DNA of 64,000 nt from NCBI RefSeq assembly GCF_016598775.1, contig NZ_CP066802.1, positions 744,001 to 808,000 of the forward strand, given 5' to 3'. The translations under genes and the position numbers were made by a program. The DNA comes from Actinomyces weissii (GTDB taxonomy: Bacteria; Actinomycetota; Actinomycetes; Actinomycetales; Actinomycetaceae). The notes under the pieces are model-generated. The model was not told the DNA's origin. It did not search any database and saw only the letters and a program-made list of their open reading frames with translations. Positions 42,284 through 51,219 of this stretch are shown piece after piece (positions within the stretch are counted from its first letter, which is position 1; each line of letters opens with the position of its first letter).

Positions 42284-43909
42284 TCAGGGCGCGAGCAGGT
42301 CCGTGACCCAGGCCTCTACCTCGGCGGGGCGGCGCGGGAAGGCCGCCGTCAGGTAGCGCGGGCTGCCGTCCGGGTCGATCACCACGTCGTCCTCGATACG
42401 CACCGCCATGCCCCGCAGCTCGGCAGGCACCAGCAGGTCGTCCTCACGGAAGTACAGGCCCGGCTCGATCGTGAAGACCATGCCCGGCAGCAGCAGCGTC
42501 TCCATGCTCATCTCCCGGCGCGCCTGCGCGCAGTCGTGCACGTCCAGACCCAGGTGGTGGCTGGTGCCGTGCACCATCCACCGCCGGTGGAACTGGCCGT
42601 CCGCAGCCAGGGAGTCCGCCGCCGTCACCCCCTCAGGCAGCATCCCCCACTCCTCCAGACGGGAGGCCAGCACCTCCATGGCCGCCGCGTGCAGGTCCCG
42701 GAACCGGCAGCCGGGCGTGGCCGCCCGGGCGAAGGCGGCGTCAGCGGCCTCCAGCACCGCCTCGTAGACCCGGCGCTGCGGCTCCGTGAAGCGCCCGTCC
42801 ACCGGGATGGTGCGGGTCACGTCAGCGGTGTACAGGGAGTCCACCTCCACCCCGGCGTCCACCAGCACCAGCTGACCGGGCTCCACCGGGCCGTCGTTAC
42901 AGATCCAGTGCAGGGTGTTGGCGTGGTTGCCCGCCGCCGCGATGGTCTCGTAGCCCAGGCCGTTGCCCTCCTCACGGGCCCTGGCCCCAAAGGCTCCCTC
43001 CAGCACGCGCTCGCCCCGCCAGTGGCCCTTGGCCCGGGGGATGGAGCGGATCAGGTCGTCAAAACCGGCCTTGGTGGCGTCCACCGCCGCCTGCAGCTGG
43101 GAGACCTCCCACTCGTCCTTGCACAGCCGCAGCTCGCTGGCCGCCTCAGCCAGGGCGTCGTCCAAGGCCTGGGCCTGCGCCTGGGACTCCTCGCTGGCCG
43201 CCAGCAGACCAGCGGCCTGGCGCACCTGGGCCACCAGGGCGGTCACGGCCGGGTCCGCCTGGGCCATCACCCGCAGGAGCACGGCGCCCGGGCCGGCGTC
43301 CTTGGCCAGGGCGTCAGGCAGGGAGTCGATGTGGGCGCAGCGGATACCCGTCAGGGACTCCACCTCCTCCAGGGAGGGGCGCACCCCCACCCACAGCTCG
43401 CCGTAGCGGGGGTCACCGTAGAACTCCTCCGAGCCGCGTGAGGCCCGTGGACGGAAGTACAGGACCGCCTCGTGGCTGGGAGCGCCCGCCGGGACCGGGG
43501 CGCCGGGAGGCGTTAGGGGATCCAGCACCAGCACCGCGTCCGGCTCGAAGTCCGTGCCCGTGCCAGCCAGGTGGGCGAAGGCCGAGAAAGGCCGGAAACG
43601 GTAGTCGCAGTCGTTGTTGCGGGTCACCAGCGGCCCGGCGGGCACCACCAGCCGCTCGCCCGGGAACAGTGCGGCCAGGCGCTCACGCCGGGAGGCCGCC
43701 CAGCTGGCCGCCTCGCTGCGCTCAGGCAGCCCCTCCGGGCGTGGCCCCCAACCAGAGGCTATGAAGTCCCGGAAGGCCTGGTTCGTGGGCTTGTGCGAGC
43801 GGTTCTCCCCCCGCTGGGCCAGGGACTGGGGGGCCTCGCTGCCGGGACCGGTGCCCGTCTGCGGGGCGGCGGCGTCGAGGTCGGCGGTAGGGGAGGTCTG
43901 CTCACTCAT
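42284..43909 (-). CDS. pepP: Xaa-Pro aminopeptidase (M24B)
   Basis: Dinuclear metallopeptidase removing residues before proline. It has the aminopeptidase P N-domain (residues about 50-250) and the M24 pita-bread domain with ligands in VDAGVEVDSLYTADVTRT (two Asp), GTSHHLGLDVHD (His), FTIEPGLYF (Glu) and RIEDDVVI (Glu). The chosen ATG at 43909 gives 541 residues; the frame stays open upstream to 44209, but that stretch is Arg/Gly-rich and overlaps the next gene's start. The first 45 residues are a low-complexity tail. Confidence 0.93.
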   Translation of the reverse strand: MSEQTSPTADLDAAAPQTGTGPGSEAPQSLAQRGENRSHKPTNQAFRDFIASGWGPRPEGLPERSEAASWAASRRERLAALFPGERLVVPAGPLVTRNNDCDYRFRPFSAFAHLAGTGTDFEPDAVLVLDPLTPPGAPVPAGAPSHEAVLYFRPRASRGSEEFYGDPRYGELWVGVRPSLEEVESLTGIRCAHIDSLPDALAKDAGPGAVLLRVMAQADPAVTALVAQVRQAAGLLAASEESQAQAQALDDALAEAASELRLCKDEWEVSQLQAAVDATKAGFDDLIRSIPRAKGHWRGERVLEGAFGARAREEGNGLGYETIAAAGNHANTLHWICNDGPVEPGQLVLVDAGVEVDSLYTADVTRTIPVDGRFTEPQRRVYEAVLEAADAAFARAATPGCRFRDLHAAAMEVLASRLEEWGMLPEGVTAADSLAADGQFHRRWMVHGTSHHLGLDVHDCAQARREMSMETLLLPGMVFTIEPGLYFREDDLLVPAELRGMAVRIEDDVVIDPDGSPRYLTAAFPRRPAEVEAWVTDLLAP

Positions 43910-44185
43910 GCCCCCATCGTCGCACCACAGGGGCCGACGGCTGAAACCGGAGCGGCTCGGAGCGGGCCCGGCGGCGCGCCCCTGTACCCGGTACCTGCTC
44001 CGGGACCACCTGGTGGCCCGCCGGGAACTTCGACACCTGGAGGCCCGACCGCCCGGACCCCAGCCTCCGAGGGCTGGGGAGGCAGCGCGACGGCGGTCTA
44101 GTCCCTGGCCCGGCCGGGCGGTCAGGGCGGCCTTCACCACGAGGCGGTCGCCAGCGGCCCGGGAAGTGTTACCTACACTGTCCCG

Positions 44186-45154
44186 GTGCGTATAGACCCC
44201 CACACCCACTCGGTCTGCTCAGACGGCACCGACAGCCCCGCCGAGCTGATGGCCGCCGCCGCGGCCGCCGGCCTGGACGTCCTGGGCCTGACCGACCACG
44301 ACACCACCATGGGGTGGGAGCAGGCCGAGGCCGCCGTCGCCAGCAGCGGGGTCGCCCTGCTGCGTGGCACGGAGATCTCCTGCGCCGCCGACGGCGTCAC
44401 CCTGCACCTGCTGTCCTACCTGCACCGCCCCGACGACCCGGAGCTGAACGCCGCCTTCGCTGCAGCCCGGTCGTCCCGGGACACCCGGGCCGAGCGCATG
44501 GTGGAGCGCCTGGCCGAGGACTTCCCGATAACCTGGCAGGACGTGCTTACCCAGTCGGCCGGGGCCCACACCATCGGCCGCCCCCACATAGCTGACGCCC
44601 TGGTCGCTGCCGGGTCCTTCCCGGACCGTGACGCGGCCTTTGCCGGACCGCTGGCCACCTCCTCGCCCTACTACCTGCACTACCAGGCCCTGGACCCGGT
44701 CCAGGCCTGCGCCCTGGTGCGCGCCGCCGGGGGTGTGCCCGTGGTCGCCCACCCCCGCGCCGCCAAGCGGCAAAGACGCCTGGTGCCTGACGCTACCTTC
44801 GCCGCCATGGCGGAGGCCGGGCTGGCCGCGCTGGAGGTGGACCACCGCGACCACGACGCCGTCGCCCGCCGCGAGGCCCTGGAGCTGGCGGAGCGGCTAG
44901 GGCTGGGTACCTCCGGAGCCTCCGACTACCACGGCACGGGCAAGCCCAACCGGCTGGGTGAGAACCTCATGCCGGAGCCGCTGCTGCGGCAGATCGTGCA
45001 GGAGGGGGCGCTGGCGCTGGTGGCCCCCTACGGCTGGGGGCGCCGCCACGGCTGGAGCGGCCTGCGGGTCCAGGAGACCGAGCCGGTGGCTGAGGCGGTG
45101 CCCGAGCCGGTGGCTGAGGCGGTGCCCGCCAGCGGCCAGCACGGGCAGGGATGA
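44186..45154 (+). CDS. PHP-domain phosphoesterase (TrpH/YciV-like)
   Basis: A 322-residue PHP metal-dependent phosphoesterase. The HxH opening RIDPHTHSVCSDGTDSP, the LGLTDHDTT motif, RGTEISC, HPRA and GASDYHG supply the histidines and aspartates of the trinuclear site. Characterised relatives (RNase AM/TrpH) trim RNA 5' ends or hydrolyse nucleotide 3',5'-bisphosphates. The C-terminus has a duplicated PVAEAVPEPVAEAVP stretch. GTG start; the MarC gene begins 16 bases after the stop. Confidence 0.9.
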   Translation: MRIDPHTHSVCSDGTDSPAELMAAAAAAGLDVLGLTDHDTTMGWEQAEAAVASSGVALLRGTEISCAADGVTLHLLSYLHRPDDPELNAAFAAARSSRDTRAERMVERLAEDFPITWQDVLTQSAGAHTIGRPHIADALVAAGSFPDRDAAFAGPLATSSPYYLHYQALDPVQACALVRAAGGVPVVAHPRAAKRQRRLVPDATFAAMAEAGLAALEVDHRDHDAVARREALELAERLGLGTSGASDYHGTGKPNRLGENLMPEPLLRQIVQEGALALVAPYGWGRRHGWSGLRVQETEPVAEAVPEPVAEAVPASGQHGQG

Positions 45155-45170
45155 GTAAGAGGGGGCAGGT

Positions 45171-45803
45171 GTGAGCCAGTTCTTTGACGTGGCGCTGTTC
45201 GCCACCACCTTCACCACCCTCCTGGTGATCCAGGACCCGCTGGGTGCCGTGCCGATCTTCCTGTCGCTCACCGGCAACCAGACCTACCAGCAGCGCAAGA
45301 GCTCCGCCTTCCAGGCCACCCTGGTGTCCTTCGCCGTGGTCCTGGCATTCGCGGTCTTCGGCCGCTACATCCTGCGCTTCCTGGGGATCTCCGTACCTGC
45401 CCTGCAGGTCTCCGGCGGGCTGCTCCTGCTGCTGGTGGCCGTGGAGCTGCTCACGGGCAAGATCGACGAGGCCCCCAGCCCCGAGAGCCTCAAGTCGAAC
45501 GCGGCGCTGGTCCCCCTGGGGACACCCCTGCTGGCCGGGCCAGGGGCGATCGTCGCCGCGATGGTCGCCGTCGAGTCGGCTGCCAGCCCCCTGTCCGGCT
45601 GGATGGCGGTGACGACGGCGATCGTGGGCACCCACATAGCGATCTTCCTGGCACTGCGCTCCTCCTTGACGCTGCACCGGGTCCTGGGGGACTCCGCCAT
45701 CCAGGTGCTCACCCGCATCCTGGGCCTGCTGCTGGCGGCGATCGCCACCGAGATGATGGCCTCCGGCGTGTTCGGCTTCGTGGAGATGAACCTGGGGGTC
45801 TGA
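45171..45803 (+). CDS. MarC family integral membrane protein
   Basis: A 210-residue MarC/YhgN family protein with six membrane helices. Conserved segments are LLVIQDPLGAVPIFLSLT near the N-terminus and PLGTPLLAGPGAIVAAMV in the middle. The transport or other function of the family is not established; the old link to multiple antibiotic resistance has been withdrawn for E. coli MarC. GTG start, AGGTG upstream, 16 bases after the PHP gene. Confidence 0.92.
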   Translation: MSQFFDVALFATTFTTLLVIQDPLGAVPIFLSLTGNQTYQQRKSSAFQATLVSFAVVLAFAVFGRYILRFLGISVPALQVSGGLLLLLVAVELLTGKIDEAPSPESLKSNAALVPLGTPLLAGPGAIVAAMVAVESAASPLSGWMAVTTAIVGTHIAIFLALRSSLTLHRVLGDSAIQVLTRILGLLLAAIATEMMASGVFGFVEMNLGV

Positions 45804-46253
45804 GGCGGGACGCCGGAGCCGAGGTCCCTGAGGCGACGCCGGGGATTGAGGCGCTGGGGCGGGGCGTGCGATCCAGGGCGTGAGGTCCTAGGAGCGAGGC
45901 GCTTGGGGTAGGACCTACGGTCCGAGGCGTGAGGTGCTAGGAGCGAGGCGCTTGGGGTAGGGCCTACGGTCCGAGGCGTGAGGTGCTAGGAGCGAGGCGC
46001 TTGGGGTAGGGCCTACGGTCCGAGGCGTGAGGTGCTGGGCGTGAGGCGCTAGGGGCGGGAGTCTCCAGACGACGCGGCGCGGCGTCGTCGAGAGAACAGG
46101 TCCCCCGCCACCAGGAGCCGCACGGCGTCGAAAAGTGACGTAGATCGCCTGCCTAGGGCGGGCTGGAGGCGGGGGCTTTACCTTCCGTTTACCTGACGGG
46201 TTCACGCTCTTCCCGCAACAGTCCCCACACCTAGGACACCTCAGGAGGCCACC
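45804..46253. other. Intergenic region between marC and pit, with minisatellite and hairpin
   Basis: Contains the 49-bp tandem array (45891-46037) and an 8-bp stem GACGACGC/GCGTCGTC at 46068-46089. The AT-richer promoter zone of the phosphate transporter lies around 46180-46215. No gene seen. Confidence 0.6.
45891..46037. repeat. 49-bp tandem repeat, three units
   Basis: Units begin at 45891, 45940 and 45989, almost identical, with a partial degenerate unit on each side. Each unit contains GGAGCGAGGCGCTTGGGGTA and CCTACGGTCCGAGGCG. Array length may vary between strains. Confidence 0.9.
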
Positions 46254-48032
46254 GTGCCTGACGGCATGCGCTCCAACGAGGCCGGTGCGGAGAGCCAGAA
46301 CGGCTCCGCCACCGCTGCCTCCAGCAAGACCCTCTCCCCGGAGGCCACCGCCGAGCGGCTGGCCGTCGCCAAGGGGGCCCTCAAGCCAGACCCCGACCCC
46401 GTGGAGGAGGAGACCCCCGCCGTCGCCGAGGACAACGGCGTCGAGGACTCCCCGCAGGCCAGGCGCTTCCTGGGGCCCGACCGCAACTGGCACCTGGTCT
46501 TCGGGGCGATCCTGCTGGGCGCGGTCGTGTGGTTCACCGGCTGGGCCCTGGGATACGTCGGCTCCACCGGAGACCACATCATCCTGTTCACCACAGTGCT
46601 GGTGGGCGTGTTCATGGCCTTCAACATCGGGGGCAACGACGTCGCCAACTCCTTCGGCACCTCCGTGGGCGCAGGCACCCTGTCCATGAAGCAGGCGCTG
46701 CTGGTGGCCGCCGTCTTTGAGGTCTCCGGCGCCGTGCTGGCAGGCGGCTCAGTAACCGAGACCGTGCGCAGCGGCATCGTGGACCTGACCCAGGTGGGGC
46801 TGATGCCCCGCGACTTCGTGTTCATCATGATGTCCGCGCTGCTGGGGGCCGCCGTCTGGCTGCTGGTGGCCACCAGGATGGGCTGGCCCGTGTCCACCAC
46901 CCACGCCATCGTCGGCGGGATCGTGGGGGCGGCCGTTACCCTGGGCCTGGTCACCGGCACCGGCGGCTTCGAGATGGTCCAGTGGGGGGAGATCGGCAAG
47001 ATCGCGGCCTCCTGGGTCATCTCCCCGGTACTGGGGGCGGCCGTGGCCTACTTCCTGTTCTTCCAGATCAAGAAGCACATCCTCATCTACGGCGAGGAGG
47101 CCGACGCCCGCATGCGCGCCATCCGCGCCGAGCGGATCGAGCACCGTGACCGCCACCGTGCCTCCTTCGAGCGCCTCACCGAGATCCAGCAGCTGGCCTA
47201 CACCAACAAGATGACGCGCGACGCCGCGGCCATGAGCCTGCCGGACTTCGTGGAGGACGAGCTGGAGTCGGAGTACTTCAAGGAGCTGCTCAAGATCGAG
47301 CGCAAGGCCGACAAGGTCCAGTCACACAAGGCCCTGGAGACCTGGGTGCCGCTGCTGGCCGCCCTGGGCGCCGTCATCCTGACCTCCATGCTGCTGTTCA
47401 AGGGGCTCAAGAACGTGGCCCTGGGCCTGGACCTGTTCCAGGACTTCCTGGTCATGGGCATGATCGGGGCGGCGGTGTGGTTCTCCATCTTCATCTTCGC
47501 CCGTTCCATGAAGAAGAAGAGCCTGTCCAAGGCCACCTTCACCCTCTTCTCCTGGATGCAGGTCTTTACCGCCTCCGCCTTCGCCTTCTCCCACGGCTCC
47601 AACGACATCGCCAACGCGGTGGGGCCCTTTGCGGCGATCCTCGACGTGCTCAAGACCGACGCCGTCTCCGAGGAGGCTGCGGTGCCGGCGGCGGTGACTA
47701 TCGCCTGCGGGGCGGCGCTGATCTCCGGGCTGTGGTTCATCGGGCGCAACGTCATCAAGACGGTGGGCTCCGGGCTGACCAAGATGCACCCGGCCTCCGG
47801 CTTTGCCGCTGAGCTCTCCGCGGCCTCGGTGGTGATGGGGGCCTCCGTGTTCGGTCTGCCGGTGTCCTCCACCCACATCCTCATCGGGGCGGTGCTGGGG
47901 GTCGGCATGGTCAACAAGGCCGCTAACTGGCGTCTGATGCGGCCCATCGGCCTGGCCTGGATCATCACCCTGCCCGCGGCTGCGGGCATCGGGGCCAGCG
48001 GCTTCCTGATCCTGCGCGCCCTGCTCGGCTGA
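46254..48032 (+). CDS. pit: PiT-family low-affinity inorganic phosphate transporter
   Basis: Proton/metal-phosphate symporter of 592 residues, about 11 membrane helices. Both PHO4 signatures are present: [22 protein letters not shown] near residue 125 and [20 protein letters not shown] near 445. Each half ends in a [19 protein letters not shown] loop. An acidic cytoplasmic N-terminus of about 70 residues and a large charged central loop (about 275-360) separate the halves. GTG start with CAGGAGG. A type A repeat begins about 15 bases past the stop. Confidence 0.94.
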   Translation: MPDGMRSNEAGAESQNGSATAASSKTLSPEATAERLAVAKGALKPDPDPVEEETPAVAEDNGVEDSPQARRFLGPDRNWHLVFGAILLGAVVWFTGWALGYVGSTGDHIILFTTVLVGVFMAFNIGGNDVANSFGTSVGAGTLSMKQALLVAAVFEVSGAVLAGGSVTETVRSGIVDLTQVGLMPRDFVFIMMSALLGAAVWLLVATRMGWPVSTTHAIVGGIVGAAVTLGLVTGTGGFEMVQWGEIGKIAASWVISPVLGAAVAYFLFFQIKKHILIYGEEADARMRAIRAERIEHRDRHRASFERLTEIQQLAYTNKMTRDAAAMSLPDFVEDELESEYFKELLKIERKADKVQSHKALETWVPLLAALGAVILTSMLLFKGLKNVALGLDLFQDFLVMGMIGAAVWFSIFIFARSMKKKSLSKATFTLFSWMQVFTASAFAFSHGSNDIANAVGPFAAILDVLKTDAVSEEAAVPAAVTIACGAALISGLWFIGRNVIKTVGSGLTKMHPASGFAAELSAASVVMGASVFGLPVSSTHILIGAVLGVGMVNKAANWRLMRPIGLAWIITLPAAAGIGASGFLILRALLG

Positions 48033-48047
48033 GCCCGCGCTCGTTCT

Positions 48048-48132
48048 CGCGAGACCGGGACATATGTACCGCGAGACCGGGACATATGTACCGCGAGACC
48101 GGTAAGGGTGGCCTTAGTTGTGGATAACTAAG
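48048..48132 (+). repeat. Type A direct-repeat element, copy 4 (three units, DnaA-box nonamer)
   Basis: Three CGCGAGACCGG units starting at 48048, 48070 and 48092 (exact 22-bp period), then TAAGGGTGGCCTTA and TGTGGATAA (48119-48127), a perfect DnaA-box complement. The nonamer sits in the palindrome CCTTAGTT-gtggat-AACTAAGG. It lies directly downstream of the pit gene. Confidence 0.9.
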
Positions 48133-49128
48133 GTAGTTGCCGGGTGGGTGGGGCTCGCGGTGTCGCCTGGCGCCCCGGGTGTGGGTGGGTCCTGTGCGGC
48201 CCGAGGTGTGTGGAGGGGGTGGGGTTGCCCGCCGACGGCCCTGCCGGGGGCGTGGTCCTGCGATGGGTGGGGAGTGGTACTGTGTCGGGCTGCTCTCGCG
48301 TGACTGCGCAGTCTGGGCGCCTGAGCCCAGCCCCTGCTCACCCAACCCCCTTGTTTACCGCGAGACCGGGACATATGGCTCGCGAGGCCGGTAAGGGTGC
48401 CCTTGGCTCGCGAGGTCTCCGGGGTGCGAGCGGTCGCCACTGGCCCCCCCTTCCGGCCGTCGTCGACACGAGCGGCACGGCCCCGCGCGCACGTACAACG
48501 CGTACTCCCTGCTCCAGCCCTAGGAGCCCGATCAGTCCCAAGCCCGCTGAGACAGGCATAGCTTGCGGGGTCCTAGATGGCTAGGTCGACGCCTGACCAT
48601 GCGGCCCGGCCTGCAGACGCCACGGACCGCGCCGGTGCCCGAGCCACCTGGGTGGGAGGCACCCGACTTGCACGCACAAGACCAATCCTGTCGGAAGACG
48701 CTGCAGGGGGCTTCCCCCCCACAATCACACGGTTCTAGCGCGGCGCCCCTCTTCCTGCTCGCCCCCTTGGGCCCCCGCTAGATGTGCGACGGCGACCTCG
48801 ATGCACGCCCAGCGCCGTCGCCCTCACCACGGGGAGAACCAGAACCGTTGGAACCCCAACGATCCGGCAGTGGGAGAGCAACCCCGTGCGTGCAGCCTGC
48901 GCCACCCAGGACGCTGATCTGACGCGAGCCGCGCGGCGCACCGGGACCCCGTGCACCCCGCAGCACCCAGACCGCCCAGGCCCCCTGCGCACCCCCCGAC
49001 GACGTCGCCACCAACCACGCCCGCGCCACCCAGGACGCGAACGCCCACCACCCCCACCCAGCAACCACGTCTGAGGCGGGAGCGCCACCGACGTAGGCAG
49101 CCAGCCCCCACCCACCTGCCCACAACTA
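48133..49128. other. About 1 kb without recognisable genes between type A copies
   Basis: Several short open frames exist on both strands, but all have the Pro/Arg/Ala composition of non-coding GC-rich DNA and none resembles a known protein. Copy 5 of the type A repeat lies inside at 48339-48404. A slightly lower-GC stretch (about 48475-48730) could be decayed sequence. Confidence 0.5.
48339..48404 (+). repeat. Type A direct-repeat element, copy 5
   Basis: CACCCAACCCCCTTGTTTAC leads into a unit with GACATATG, a second altered unit (CGCGAGGCCGG) and TAAGGGTGCCCTTGG. The leading 37 bases are an exact inverted match to the outer end of copy 6, so copies 5 and 6 face each other about 0.8 kb apart. 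Confidence 0.85.
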
Positions 49129-49129
49129 A

Positions 49130-49215
49130 GGCCACCCTTACCGGTCTCGCGGTACGTATGTCCCGGTCTCGCGGTACATATGTCCCGGTCTCGCGGTAAA
49201 CAAGGGGGTTGGGTG
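49130..49215 (-). repeat. Type A direct-repeat element, copy 6 (three units)
   Basis: Minus-strand copy immediately downstream of the DEAD-box helicase gene: three units at 22-bp period (one spacer reads GACATACG), then TAAGGGTGGCCTTAGTTGTG. The DnaA nonamer seen in copy 4 is degenerate here (TGTGGGCAG). Confidence 0.88.
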
Positions 49216-49224
49216 GGGAGGGGG

Positions 49225-51072
49225 TCAGTCTTGGGTGCCTGCTGACTGGCTGCCGTCCACCGGCTTGCCCGCCCGGGTGCGCTTGCGCTTACGGGGACGC
49301 CGCGGCTCGCCGTCCTGCCTGGAGGCCCGTTCCTTGAGCCCGCCAGCCTTGGAGGCGGCTCCACCGCCCTCGCCCTGCGCCTGGCGGTCCTTGCCTCGAC
49401 CGCCTCGGCCCGAGCCCTCGCCCTGGCCATCCCGGCCACGCCTGCCGCCGCGACCGCTCTGCTCCGACCGGCCCCGGCCACGCTCTTGACGGCCCCGGCC
49501 ACGCCCCTGACGCCCCCGGCCACCGTGCTTGCCGGTCTCGCCCAGGTCCTCGATCTCCTCCGCCGCCAGCCCGGCCAGGACCCGCTTCTCCTTGGGGAGG
49601 CTGCCGGTGACCCCCTCTGGGATGCTCAGGTCCGCGAACAGGTGCGCGCTGGTGTGGTATGTCTCCACCGGCTCCTCCACCGGCAGGCCCAGGGCCTTGG
49701 CGATCAGCCGCCAGCGGGGGGTGTCATCCCAGTCCACGAAGGTCACTGCGGTACCGGAGCTCCCGGCCCGGCCCGTGCGCCCGATCCGGTGGACGTAGAT
49801 CTTCTCGTCCTCCGGGCACTGGTAGTTGATGACGTGGGTGACGTCGTCCACGTCGATGCCGCGGGCGGCGACGTCGGTGGCCACCAGCACGTCCACCTTG
49901 CCGTTGCGGAAGGCGCGCAGGGCCTGCTCGCGCGCCCCCTGGCCCAGGTCCCCGTGCAGGGCGCCGGTGGCGAAGCCGCGGGCCCCCAGGTCCTCGGCCA
50001 CCCGGGCGGCAGTGCGCTTGGTGCGGGCAAAGATGATGGTGCGTCCCCGGCCCTCGGCCTGCAGGATCCGGGAGACCACCTCAATCTTGTTCAGTGCGTG
50101 GGTGCGGTAGACGACCTGCTGGACCGTCTGGACGGTCATGGACTCGTCGCCGGGGTCCTGGGCGCGGATGTGGGTGGGCTTGGTCATGTAGCGGCGCGCC
50201 AGGGAGACGACGGCGCCGGGCATGGTGGCGGAGAACAGCATGGTCTGGCGGTCAGGGCGGGTGCGGGCCAGGATCTTCTCCACGTCCGGCAGGAAGCCCA
50301 GGTCCAGCATCTCGTCGGCCTCGTCCAGCACCACGGTGGTCACGTGGTCCAGGTTCAGCACGCCGCGGTCCATCAGGTCGATCAGCCGCCCAGGGGTGCC
50401 GACGACGACCTCGGCCCCCTTCTCCAGGGCCTCGATCTGTGGCTCGTAGGCGCGTCCGCCATAGACCTGCACGATGCGCACGGTGCGCTTGGCGGCGGCC
50501 ATGGCCAGCTCCTCGGCGACCTGCTTGGCGAGCTCACGGGTGGGCAGCACCACCAGGGCCTGGGGGGAGCCGGAGGCGGGGTCCTCGTCCCAGCCCTCCT
50601 CGCCGGGCCCCAGGGTGTCCATGAGCAGGGGCAGGCCGAAGCCCAGGGTCTTGCCGGTGCCGGTCTTGGCCTGGCCGATGATGTCCTGCCCGCCCAGGGC
50701 CACGGGGAGGGTCAGGGCCTGGATGGGGAAGGGGTGGGTGATGCCCTTGGCGGCCAGGGCCGCGCAGATCTCGGGCTCCACGCCGTACTGGGCGAAGGTC
50801 TTGCGGGTGAGGTCCTCGGCGCCGCCTTCGTCGGTGATGTCGGGGGTGGCCTCGTCCAGCACGGGGGCGTGGGCGGAGGCGGTCTCGATGATGCCCGAGC
50901 TGGCCGGGGTGTCTGCCTCAGGGGCGCTGGGTGCGGAGGGGGCGCTGGGTGCGCTGGGCGCAGTGGCTGGGGCAGCCGGGGTGGCTGCGCTAGCCGGGGT
51001 AGCCGGGGTGCTGGCGGTGGCTGGGGTGAGGGTCTCCTCCGGCGTCGGGGCGGAGGCGCTGTGCTTGGTCAA
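49225..51072 (-). CDS. DEAD-box ATP-dependent RNA helicase
   Basis: RhlE/DeaD-like RNA helicase. The core spans about residues 85-460 with Q motif FPIQALTLP, AKTGTGKT, PTRELA, GTPGRL, DEAD, SATMP, HGDLGQGAREQAL, ATDVAARGID and HRIGRTGRAG. The C-terminus is a long Arg/Gly-rich basic tail (RG repeats) suited to RNA binding; the N-terminus is Ala/Pro/Ser-rich. The TTG at 51072 (MTKHSASAP) is chosen because AAGG lies six bases before it. GTG 51096 or ATG 51219 would extend the low-complexity end. It faces the ferritin-like gene, a pairing I recall from other actinobacteria. Confidence 0.88.
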   Translation of the reverse strand: MTKHSASAPTPEETLTPATASTPATPASAATPAAPATAPSAPSAPSAPSAPEADTPASSGIIETASAHAPVLDEATPDITDEGGAEDLTRKTFAQYGVEPEICAALAAKGITHPFPIQALTLPVALGGQDIIGQAKTGTGKTLGFGLPLLMDTLGPGEEGWDEDPASGSPQALVVLPTRELAKQVAEELAMAAAKRTVRIVQVYGGRAYEPQIEALEKGAEVVVGTPGRLIDLMDRGVLNLDHVTTVVLDEADEMLDLGFLPDVEKILARTRPDRQTMLFSATMPGAVVSLARRYMTKPTHIRAQDPGDESMTVQTVQQVVYRTHALNKIEVVSRILQAEGRGRTIIFARTKRTAARVAEDLGARGFATGALHGDLGQGAREQALRAFRNGKVDVLVATDVAARGIDVDDVTHVINYQCPEDEKIYVHRIGRTGRAGSSGTAVTFVDWDDTPRWRLIAKALGLPVEEPVETYHTSAHLFADLSIPEGVTGSLPKEKRVLAGLAAEEIEDLGETGKHGGRGRQGRGRGRQERGRGRSEQSGRGGRRGRDGQGEGSGRGGRGKDRQAQGEGGGAASKAGGLKERASRQDGEPRRPRKRKRTRAGKPVDGSQSAGTQD

Positions 51073-51219
51073 TATTCGCCTTGTCTGCTTGTGCACTGCC
51101 TGGCTGGTCCCGGTGCGGGAGGCAGACGGCGGCCCGCTGTGTGGGGAGCAGCGCTTAGGAGCGGCGCTCGGCCCGGGCCGCCTCGGCAGCGGTCGTGTGG
51201 CAGCCGATCGTGGAATCAC

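Noticed and set aside
46188..46212. PHO box (two GTTYACC-like motifs) upstream of the PiT transporter
   Set aside because: GTTTACC and GTTCAC are 13 bases apart rather than the 11 of PhoP direct repeats, and the second is incomplete.
48700..48780. Possible tRNA or small RNA (GGTTCTAGC resembling a T arm)
   Set aside because: No acceptor, D or anticodon stem could be fitted around it.
48735..49523. 262-codon minus-strand frame across the gap and the helicase 3' end
   Set aside because: Runs through a type A repeat and overlaps the helicase tail in another frame; composition is Arg/Ala/Gly filler.
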